Assembly (NCBI GenBank): GCA_937880835.1
Contig: CALGRN010000082.1
Span: 1-6,202 of the forward strand
Direction of reading: 5' to 3'
Source of the DNA: an uncultured Prevotella sp.
GTDB lineage: Bacteria; Bacteroidota; Bacteroidia; Bacteroidales; Bacteroidaceae
Length of the DNA stretch: 6,202 nucleotides
Shown here one piece after another: positions 1-5,323 of the stretch. The notes beneath the pieces are model-generated. The model did not search any database. It saw only the letters and a program-made list of their open reading frames with translations, and was not told where the DNA came from. The position numbers and the translations under genes are program-made. Numbering within the stretch: position 1 is the first letter of the stretch; each line of letters begins with the position of its first letter.

Positions 1-50
1 CAGAAGCAGTTTTAAACACTTTATTAATAACTTTCGGCAGACTGTCGATT

Positions 51-58
51 TAATTTTG
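51..58 (+). promoter_or_regulatory. Candidate -7 promoter box (distal) for the hydratase gene
   Basis: TAATTTTG matches the Bacteroidota primary-sigma -7 consensus TAnnTTTG exactly. No clean TTTG -33 box lies upstream; the nearest is TTTC at 32-35, closer than usual. If used, the leader would be about 150 nt. The proximal copy at 95-102 is at least as good, so this may be a second start site or chance in AT-rich DNA. Confidence 0.3.
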
Positions 59-94
59 AAATGCGGAAATATCGTTTATTTCGATTTTTATTCG

Positions 95-102
95 TAATTT
101 TG
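95..102 (+). promoter_or_regulatory. Candidate -7 promoter box (proximal) for the hydratase gene
   Basis: A second exact TAATTTTG fits TAnnTTTG and predicts a start near 108-110, giving a leader of about 110 nt before the ATG at 219. The -33 region is weak (TTTA at 75-78). The leader contains a small imperfect palindrome at 141-155 (AACA, GCATGC, TGTT) and becomes A-rich just before the gene, as is common for Bacteroidota translation starts. No riboswitch-like structure is apparent. Confidence 0.45.
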
Positions 103-218
103 TAGCGCAATCAACACTCATGCCTGATATAATCTATGAAAACATGCATGCTGTTATTTAACTGTTTATAAAGTCCGAGAGATTCTACAATATTAATCAT
201 AAACAAAAAATAAAGGAG

Positions 219-683
219 ATGAATAAGGTAATAATCAATTCATACGAAGAGTTTGCATCTTATCTTGACAAGGAATTAGGAAGTTCGGAATGGCTCACTG
301 TCGATCAGGAACGCATAAACATGTTTGCCGATGCTACACTTGACCACCAATGGATACACGTTGATACGGAGCGTGCAAAATCGGAAAGCGTATATAAAAA
401 TACCATTGCGCATGGCTATCTCACGCTTTCGCTGCTGCCATATATGTGGGGACAGATTGTGGAAGTGAACAACATAAAGATGCTTGTCAATTATGGTATG
501 GACAAAATGCGCTTCGGACAGCCCGTAGTAACAGGCAGCAAGATAAGACTTGTTACCAAACTGCACGACATAACCAATCTGCGTGGCATCTGCAAAGCAG
601 AGATTGAATTTAAGATAGAAATAGAAGGGTGTCGCAAACCTGCACTCGAAGGAATATCAACTTTCCTTTATTACTTCGATTAA
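219..683 (+). CDS. MaoC-family (R)-specific enoyl-CoA hydratase, single hotdog domain
   Basis: This 154-residue protein is a complete single-hotdog MaoC/NodN-like dehydratase, cytosolic with no signal peptide. The hydratase-2 signature lies at residues 36-53 (FADATLDHQWIHVDTERA), with the expected catalytic Asp42 and His47. The block TIAHGYLTLSLLP follows at 62-74, and NYGMDKMRFGQPV at 91-103 is the dimer and active-site strand region typical of the family. From memory the whole layout closely matches mycobacterial Rv0130 (HtdZ), which hydrates trans-2-enoyl-CoA to (R)-3-hydroxyacyl-CoA. Substrate here is unknown. ATG 219 is the only plausible start, because the next Met is residue 34, inside the conserved core. 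AAAGGAG at 212-218 touches the ATG with no spacer, too close for normal Shine-Dalgarno pairing. The gene stands alone, with no fatty-acid or polyhydroxyalkanoate partners in view, and ends at a strong hairpin. The family call is firm; the physiological role is not. Confidence 0.9.
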   Translation: MNKVIINSYEEFASYLDKELGSSEWLTVDQERINMFADATLDHQWIHVDTERAKSESVYKNTIAHGYLTLSLLPYMWGQIVEVNNIKMLVNYGMDKMRFGQPVVTGSKIRLVTKLHDITNLRGICKAEIEFKIEIEGCRKPALEGISTFLYYFD

Positions 684-766
684 TGAATCAAAGAAAGATG
701 TAGGATGAACGTTGCTGCTGATTGAGCCAACTGCTCTTCAGCATGCGTCTGATACATATTTAAATA

Positions 767-805
767 ATAAATCCCCACTTCGGAATTACCAAAGCGGGGA
801 TTTAT
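767..805. terminator. Bidirectional intrinsic terminator between convergent genes
   Basis: The arm ATAAATCCCC (767-776) pairs perfectly with GGGGATTTAT (796-805). Past an A/C mismatch, CTT (778-780) pairs with AAG (792-794), leaving an 11-nt loop. The stem is followed on the plus strand by a T-rich stretch (cgttatatt) and on the minus strand by TATTTAAATATG. It lies 83 bp after the hydratase stop and 41 bp after the pnp stop, so it can end transcripts from both convergent genes. Confidence 0.85.
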
Positions 806-846
806 CGTTATATTAAAACTTCCGAACCAACGGAAAAGAATTATTA

Positions 847-3240
847 TCAGTCAATATCACTGTTTCTGTCGAGACTGTCGTTAAAGTCTTTCGGCTCGTA
901 TTCTTCTGTCGGATTGCGGAACTCATAACCCATATTACGTTCTCTTTGTTCAAAACGTCGAGGCTCACGGGGCTGACGTTCGCCTCCCATACGGCGGTCG
1001 TTGCGGTCTCCCCCTTCGCGTCTTGGTTGGCGTTCGTTGCCCGAACGATATTCATTACGGTCACCTGCTTCACGTCTCGGACGGCGTTCGCGCTCTACAT
1101 ATCCCTCCGGTTTCTGCATAAGAACGCGGTGAGAGAGTTTGTATTTGCCTGTCTTCGGATCTATTTCCATTAGCTTTACCGAAATCTTATCACCCTCTTT
1201 GATACCTGCTTCCTCAACAGATTCAAGACGTTTCCAGTCTATCTCGCTGATGTGAAGCAGTCCGTCTTTGCCCGGAAGAATTTCAACAAAGCATCCGTAA
1301 GGCATGATGCTGCGCACAGTTCCTTCATACACTTCGCCAACTTCGGGTATTGCAACAATCGCTTTTATCTTTCCAAGTGCAGCGTTTATGCTTTCCTTGT
1401 TTGGCGCACTCACTTGAACTTTGCCCTTACCGTCTATCTCATCTATCGTAATTGTTGCACCGGTATCTTCCTGCATCTGCTGTATGATCTTACCACCGGG
1501 TCCTATTACTGCTCCGATAAACTCTTTCGGGATTTCTATTTGCTCTATTCTCGGAACTTGCGGTTTAAGCTCTGCACGCGGCTCTGCTATCGTTTCGAGC
1601 ATCTTTCCGAGTATATGTTCGCGTCCAGCCTTAGCCTGCATGAGTGCCTTTTCAAGTATATCGAAGCTCAGTCCGTCGCATTTTATATCCATTTGGGTAG
1701 CAGTAAGACCGTCAACAGTACCCGTTGTCTTGAAGTCCATGTCTCCTAAATGGTCCTCATCTCCAAGTATATCGCTCAAAACAGCATACTTATCTTCGCC
1801 CGGATTCTTTATAAGTCCCATTGCAATACCGCTGACCGGCTTGCTGATAGGAACACCGGCATCCATCAAAGCGAGTGTTCCCGCGCATACGGTAGCCATA
1901 GATGACGAGCCGTTACTTTCGAGAATTTGGCTCACGAGGCGTACTGTGTATGGATAATCGGCAGGAATCTGACCTTTAAGACCACGCCAAGCAAGGTGTC
2001 CGTGTCCTATTTCTCGACGTCCGACACCACGTTGTGCCTTTGCTTCACCGGTACAGAAAGGAGGGAAGTTATAGTGAAGAAGGAAGCGTTGGTAACTCTT
2101 GTTCAGGACGTCATCCACCATCTTCTCGTCAAGTTTCGTTCCAAGCGTACACGTAGTTATAGACTGTGTCTCTCCACGAGTAAAGAGTGCGCTGCCATGA
2201 GGCATTGGAAGCGGCGACACTTCGCACCATATCGGACGTATCTCATCAGTCTTACGACCGTCAAGTCGTTTTCCTTCGTCAAGAATACAACGGCGCATCG
2301 AGTCGCGCATAACATCATCGTAATAGCGTGAGATGAGTGCATGCTTTACTTCGAGTTCATCTTCCATAAGGTCATTATGAGCCTCATCGTAAGCCTCTGT
2401 GAATTCTGCTACGATATTGTCGAATGCCTCTCCGCGCGTCTTTTTGTCTCTGTCGCCCGACGCTGCAATGGCATAACACTTATCATAGGTTGCTTTTCTG
2501 AGTTGTTCGCGCAACTCTTCATCGTTCTCTTCATGGCAATATTCGCGCTTAACGTCTTTTCCCAACTCCTTTGAGAGTTCGTTTTGAAGTTCGCACATAG
2601 GCTTGATGGCGTCCATTGCTACTTTCAGAGCACATATCATATCTTGCTCTGACACTTCTTTCATCTCACCTTCAACCATCATTATGTTTTCAGCCGATGC
2701 TCCTACCATAATATCCATGTCGGCTTCTTCCATCTGCTGGCATGTGGGATTGATGATATATTCGCCGTTAACACGTGCTACGCGCACCTCAGAGATAGGA
2801 CATTCGAACGGAATATCAGAGCAAGCTATCGCTGCGGACGCTGCAAATCCAGCCAAAGCATCAGGTTGATCGACGCCGTCGGCTGATAAAAGCAGCACAT
2901 TAACAAATACTTCTGCATGATAATTTGACGGGAACAGTGGTCGCAAAACGCGGTCCACGAGTCGAGATGTGAGTATCTCGTTGTCACTTGGTTTACCTTC
3001 GCGCTTTGTGAAACCGCCCGGAAAGCGTCCTGCTGCCGCATATTGCTCGCGATAATCCACTTGCAAAGGCATGAAATCTGTACCGGGAACTGCATCCTTT
3101 GCTGCACAAACAGTTGCGAGCAGTACGGTGTTTCCCATTCTAAGGACTACTGAACCGTCGGTCTGTTTTGCAACTTTCCCGGTTTCAATGCTGATAGTTC
3201 TGCCATCAGACAATTGAATTGTTTTCGTAATTACGTTCAT
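847..3240 (-). CDS. pnp: Polyribonucleotide nucleotidyltransferase (PNPase) with Arg-rich repeat tail
   Basis: PNPase degrades RNA 3' to 5' by phosphorolysis, releasing nucleoside diphosphates, as a trimeric cytosolic ring. Domains in order: RNase PH 1 (about 3-140, with GGFTKREGKPSDNE at 75-88 as the FFRR-loop equivalent), helical domain (about 145-320), RNase PH 2 (about 325-560), KH (about 565-628, GPGGK at 580-584) and S1 (about 634-707). The catalytic site is intact: phosphate-binding NGSSSM at 443-448, and LGDEDHLGDMDFK, in which Asp496, Asp502 and Lys504 match E. coli Asp486, Asp492 and Lys494. At 797 residues it is longer than E. coli PNPase (711). The extra length is a tail (711-797) with a basic 18-residue tandem repeat and an acidic end. 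ATG 3240 gives the expected N-terminus before the first conserved strand. Three in-frame stops (TGA, TAA, TAA; 849-841) close the gene. No rpsO is adjacent, unlike in E. coli; the gene has its own promoter. Confidence 0.98.
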   Translation of the reverse strand: MNVITKTIQLSDGRTISIETGKVAKQTDGSVVLRMGNTVLLATVCAAKDAVPGTDFMPLQVDYREQYAAAGRFPGGFTKREGKPSDNEILTSRLVDRVLRPLFPSNYHAEVFVNVLLLSADGVDQPDALAGFAASAAIACSDIPFECPISEVRVARVNGEYIINPTCQQMEEADMDIMVGASAENIMMVEGEMKEVSEQDMICALKVAMDAIKPMCELQNELSKELGKDVKREYCHEENDEELREQLRKATYDKCYAIAASGDRDKKTRGEAFDNIVAEFTEAYDEAHNDLMEDELEVKHALISRYYDDVMRDSMRRCILDEGKRLDGRKTDEIRPIWCEVSPLPMPHGSALFTRGETQSITTCTLGTKLDEKMVDDVLNKSYQRFLLHYNFPPFCTGEAKAQRGVGRREIGHGHLAWRGLKGQIPADYPYTVRLVSQILESNGSSSMATVCAGTLALMDAGVPISKPVSGIAMGLIKNPGEDKYAVLSDILGDEDHLGDMDFKTTGTVDGLTATQMDIKCDGLSFDILEKALMQAKAGREHILGKMLETIAEPRAELKPQVPRIEQIEIPKEFIGAVIGPGGKIIQQMQEDTGATITIDEIDGKGKVQVSAPNKESINAALGKIKAIVAIPEVGEVYEGTVRSIMPYGCFVEILPGKDGLLHISEIDWKRLESVEEAGIKEGDKISVKLMEIDPKTGKYKLSHRVLMQKPEGYVERERRPRREAGDRNEYRSGNERQPRREGGDRNDRRMGGERQPREPRRFEQRERNMGYEFRNPTEEYEPKDFNDSLDRNSDID
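928..1089 (-). repeat. 54-bp in-frame tandem repeat encoding the PNPase C-terminal tail
   Basis: Three 54-bp units encode 18-residue repeats at residues 718-735 (ERRPRREAGDRNEYRSGN), 736-753 (ERQPRREGGDRNDRRMGG) and 754-771 (a diverged unit starting ERQPRE and ending NMG). The first two match at 12 of 18 positions; the third keeps only parts. At DNA level the register is visible as CGTTCG blocks spaced 54 bp (975-982, 1029-1036, 1083-1090). The encoded segment is strongly basic and low in hydrophobic residues, so it is probably disordered and RNA-binding. Residues 778-797 are acidic instead. Confidence 0.85.
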
Positions 3241-3294
3241 CTAAAAATTTAAAAAAACTTATTGTTTTAACTAACATCTAAAAAATAATTCCGA

Positions 3295-3327
3295 CAAAGT
3301 TAGTTATTTATAAGTGAATAAACGAAA
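3295..3327 (-). promoter_or_regulatory. Candidate pnp promoter (Bacteroidota type)
   Basis: On the minus strand TAACTTTG (3302-3295) is an exact TAnnTTTG -7 box. TTTCG (3327-3323) lies at about the right distance for the -33 TTTG element, one base off consensus. The predicted start near 3288 gives a pnp leader of about 48 nt, which is A/T-rich with no Shine-Dalgarno motif, as is normal for this phylum. Confidence 0.6.
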
Positions 3328-3409
3328 AAACAAAATATTATTTCATTAATTTAACGTGACTTCGGCTAATTGTAATTGACTGGAAATTCGATTAATAGCG
3401 AGATTTTGT

Positions 3410-3437
3410 ATAACGTTAAGGCATAGGATAACGTTAT
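3410..3437. promoter_or_regulatory. Paired TAACGTTA palindromes, possible operator
   Basis: ATAACGTTA (3410-3418) is repeated at 3428-3436, 18 bp apart, each holding the perfect 8-bp palindrome TAACGTTA. The second copy extends to a 10-bp palindrome, ATAACGTTAT, flanked by CATAG (3422-3426) and CTATG (3440-3444) as an outer inverted repeat. A looser relative, TAACGTGA, sits at 3352-3359. The pair lies about 110 bp upstream of the proposed pnp -7 box. This fits a dimeric regulator site, but no regulator is identified. Confidence 0.35.
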
Positions 3438-3490
3438 TTCTATGAATTCATTTCAATACTGTTGAAAACAACCGATTTAAAGTTGTATTT

Positions 3491-3573
3491 CAAAAGTTAT
3501 TGTTTTGCATCGCAAAAGGATAACTTTCATCGTCCCAAAGGATAACTTTCAGGATGCAAAACAATAGCTTTTG
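3491..3573. repeat. Compact repeat element: 22-bp direct units within a 21-bp inverted repeat (MITE-like)
   Basis: The outer arms (3491-3511 and 3553-3573) are complementary at 20 of 21 positions, the exception being a T/G pair at 3497/3567. Read on the minus strand, the 83 bp divide into three consecutive 22-bp units (3573-3552, 3551-3530, 3529-3508) and a 17-bp remainder (3507-3491). The second and third units share the perfect 15-mer TGAAAGTTATCCTTT; the first matches the core at AAAG, TAT and TTT. A nested hairpin, TTTTGC-ATC-GCAAAA, lies at 3503-3517. The design of near-identical short direct repeats bounded by imperfect terminal inverted repeats recalls the BrickBuilt MITEs of Porphyromonas gingivalis. 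No transposase and no obvious target-site duplication is visible. Confidence 0.6.
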
Positions 3574-3618
3574 GAAAGTGGTTTGTAATTTACTGATATT
3601 CAACAAAATGGAAAACAT

Positions 3619-3638
3619 GTTTCCGCTGCTGTGGAAAC
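3619..3638 (-). terminator. Hairpin, weak candidate terminator for the envelope operon
   Basis: GTTTCC (3619-3624) pairs with GGAAAC (3633-3638). A further inner C-G and G-T pair extend it to 8 pairs around a TGCT loop. Read on the minus strand the stem is followed by ATGTTTTCCATTTTG, moderately T-rich. It lies about 95 nt past the EnvC-like stop, so it could end that transcript, though the tail is not a clean T-run. Confidence 0.35.
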
Positions 3639-3676
3639 GGTTTACGAGTATAATTATTTTAAATCCCAATACAGCA

Positions 3677-3715
3677 TTTCCATTGCTCCTAAATTTACAT
3701 TCGGAGCAATGGAAA
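3677..3715 (-). repeat. Perfect 13-bp inverted repeat just after the EnvC-like gene
   Basis: TTTCCATTGCTCC (3677-3689) and GGAGCAATGGAAA (3703-3715) form a perfect 13-bp stem with a 13-nt AT-rich loop, starting 18 nt past the EnvC-like stop. No T-run follows on the minus strand (TGCTGTATTGGG), so it is not a textbook terminator. It may protect the mRNA 3' end from exonucleases such as PNPase. Its TTTCC/GGAAA ends resemble those of the hairpin at 3619-3638. Confidence 0.6.
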
Positions 3716-3733
3716 CAATATGTTAAGAGAGCT

Positions 3734-5320
3734 TTATCTGCCCAACCATACTTCCGGATTAAGTTTCGTCGTCTCTCTGCGCAGTTGGAATTGCAGAATG
3801 TTTTCCGCACCCACAGTTCCCAAAACCTGACGTGTGCCGACGTGTTGACCGCGCTGAACGGATACCGATTTCAAATTACAATAAACCGATATGTATGCAC
3901 CATGACGCACCATTACTACCATAGTGCCGCCTAAACTGAAAACTCCGCTCACCTCACCGGAGAAGATTGAGCGGGCAGAACAACCGGGCTTGCCCATAAT
4001 GTTGATGCCTTTATTGTCGAGAGTTACATTCTTCAACCCCTCTACATTATATTGTCCGAAGTGGCTTACAATGCGATAACTGCCGGTAATAGGCATCGGA
4101 AGGCGACCTCTGTTTGCTTCAAAGCTGCCGCTTATCTCACGGTCTGCTCTGCTGAGAGTGAAGTTTTCGCTGTCCTTTTTCTTTGCTGTCGCAATCTCTT
4201 TTTCGTGTCTTCGTCTGTCGGCATCAGCCTTTCTTTCCGCTGCAACGCGGTCTGCTTCTGCCTTTCTTGCAGCCTGTTCGGCTCTCGCTTTTTCCGTAGC
4301 AGTCTTATTTCTCGCTTCTGCAGCAGCGGCTTTTCGTCTCGCTTCTTCCTCCTTTGCAGCAGCAATGCGTCTTGCATTCTCTCTTGCTGCCGCCTCAGCT
4401 GCTGCCTTTTTGCGTGCTATTTCTGCCGCACGCTTCTTCTCTGCCTCTGCTGCGGCTTTCCGTTTTGCTTCTGCGGCAGCGCGTGCACGTGCCTTTGCCA
4501 CCTCTTCGGCTATTATACGATCTATCTGTGCGTTAAGTGCTGCATCTTTCTTGCGTTGCTCCGCTATAACGACCTGAATTGTCTTCTGCTGTTTTTGGAG
4601 CGAAGCTACCACCTTTTGTTGCTCTGTCTGTTGTCCTTGAAGAGCGGTATGCTCCTTCCTTCCTTTATATAATAAGGTGTTCTTGTTGCTCCTTACTATT
4701 TCCAGCTGATTGTTTTTCTCGGCTATCTGGGCTTGCTTGGTCTTCAATATCTCGCCTTGCGCACGCTGATATGCCGCATATTCGCGCACGAAACGCAAAC
4801 GGCGATACATCTGTGTGAGACTTTTTGCACTGAAAATAAACATCAATTTGTCTTGGATATTGCGATGACGAGCCATATACTGCATAGACTTCATGAACTC
4901 AGCCTTGCGTTCTCCCAACTGCTGTTCAAGCGTTGTGAGCTGCGATTTCAATATACTTATATTGCCGTCTATATACCGTATGTCTTTCTGAATAGTGTCA
5001 ATAGACTTCTTTCTACGGTCTATCTCGCTGTTAATAACCATAAGATTGGCGAGCCTTTGCTTCACATCAGCCTTGTTTGCGGCAAGTTTTCTCTCCTGTT
5101 CTCTTATCTTTTTCTGTATAAGAGAACGCTCGTTTTGCAACCCTTTTATCTTATTATAACTGTAAGTTGCTGTTTTTTTACCCTTTTTACCGCTGCTTTT
5201 CTTCCTCTTTTTTGTGGTTTGCGTAGTTCTTGCTTTTCGCTTTTGCGTTGTTTTTCTTGTCTGCGCATAAGGCGAAAGCACAAAAGTGAGGGCTATCAAT
5301 ATGGTTAATATACGTCTCAT
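3734..5320 (-). CDS. EnvC-like murein hydrolase activator, degenerate LytM (M23) domain
   Basis: This 528-residue protein is predicted to be periplasmic. A signal peptide covers residues 1-19 (MRRILTILIALTFVLSPYA), likely cleaved before Gln20. Next come a very basic linker (21-50, about half Lys/Arg), coiled coil (about 55-260), a long Ala/Lys/Arg/Glu helix (about 255-385) and a LytM/M23 domain (about 405-528). The zinc site is gone: the HxGxD ligands are Asn436 and Asn440, the YAHL His is Asn482, and the HxH pair is Ile508 and Gln510. Coiled coil plus a dead LytM domain is the EnvC plan; in E. coli EnvC does not cut peptidoglycan but activates amidases AmiA and AmiB under FtsEX control at division. 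From memory the motifs NVTLDNKGINI and LRRETTKLNPEVWLGR are typical of Bacteroidales members, so the degeneration looks ancestral. Its ATG directly abuts the TAA of the upstream lipoprotein gene, implying coupled translation. The partner amidase is not in the window. Confidence 0.9.
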   Translation of the reverse strand: MRRILTILIALTFVLSPYAQTRKTTQKRKARTTQTTKKRKKSSGKKGKKTATYSYNKIKGLQNERSLIQKKIREQERKLAANKADVKQRLANLMVINSEIDRRKKSIDTIQKDIRYIDGNISILKSQLTTLEQQLGERKAEFMKSMQYMARHRNIQDKLMFIFSAKSLTQMYRRLRFVREYAAYQRAQGEILKTKQAQIAEKNNQLEIVRSNKNTLLYKGRKEHTALQGQQTEQQKVVASLQKQQKTIQVVIAEQRKKDAALNAQIDRIIAEEVAKARARAAAEAKRKAAAEAEKKRAAEIARKKAAAEAAARENARRIAAAKEEEARRKAAAAEARNKTATEKARAEQAARKAEADRVAAERKADADRRRHEKEIATAKKKDSENFTLSRADREISGSFEANRGRLPMPITGSYRIVSHFGQYNVEGLKNVTLDNKGINIMGKPGCSARSIFSGEVSGVFSLGGTMVVMVRHGAYISVYCNLKSVSVQRGQHVGTRQVLGTVGAENILQFQLRRETTKLNPEVWLGR

Positions 5321-5323
5321 TTA
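5318..5323 (-). promoter_or_regulatory. Abutting stop and start (TAAATG) coupling the two envelope genes
   Basis: The lipoprotein gene's TAA (5323-5321) is followed immediately by the EnvC-like ATG (5320-5318). No separate ribosome-binding sequence exists beyond the end of the upstream gene, so termination-reinitiation is likely and the products should be made in linked amounts. Confidence 0.7.

Larger units (their letters stand above)
3241..3733. other. 493-bp intergenic region between pnp and the envelope operon
   Basis: No convincing gene lies here. The frames that cross it lack start context and recognisable protein sequence. From the pnp side it holds: the pnp promoter (3295-3327), two TAACGTTA palindromes (3410-3437), a repeat element bounded by an inverted repeat (3491-3573), a hairpin at 3619-3638 and a longer perfect hairpin at 3677-3715. 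TGGAAA occurs five times on the plus strand (3381, 3572, 3609, 3632, 3710), far more than expected by chance in this length. A small RNA cannot be excluded by reading alone. Confidence 0.7.

Noticed and set aside
141..155. Operator in the hydratase leader (AACA, GCATGC, TGTT)
   Set aside because: Short, imperfect by one base of asymmetry and present once; chance is a sufficient explanation.
813..1073. Minus-strand frame of 86 codons overlapping the pnp 3' end in another frame
   Set aside because: It exists because the 54-bp repeat avoids stops in other frames; it has no independent start context.
1421..1957. Plus-strand frame of 178 codons inside pnp
   Set aside because: Antisense to the highly conserved RNase PH 2 and KH region of PNPase, with no family resemblance and no promoter.
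3491..3573. CRISPR-like array because of regularly spaced short repeats
   Set aside because: Only three diverged 22-bp units, directly abutting with no unique spacers, and no cas genes; the inverted outer arms point to a palindromic repeat element.
3677..3715. Classical intrinsic terminator for the EnvC-like gene
   Set aside because: The stem is excellent but no T-run follows on the minus strand, so it is listed as an inverted repeat instead.
3554..3934. Plus-strand open frame of 126 codons spanning the intergenic region and the EnvC-like 3' end
   Set aside because: About half of it is antisense to the conserved LytM domain, it has no recognisable protein family, and its 5' part overlaps the repeat element and hairpins.
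4052..4672. Long Cys/Leu/Phe/Ser-rich plus-strand frames (also 4158-4577)
   Set aside because: They are antisense to the Ala/Lys/Arg-rich helix of the EnvC-like gene; the odd composition is the mirror of GC-rich Ala and Arg codons.
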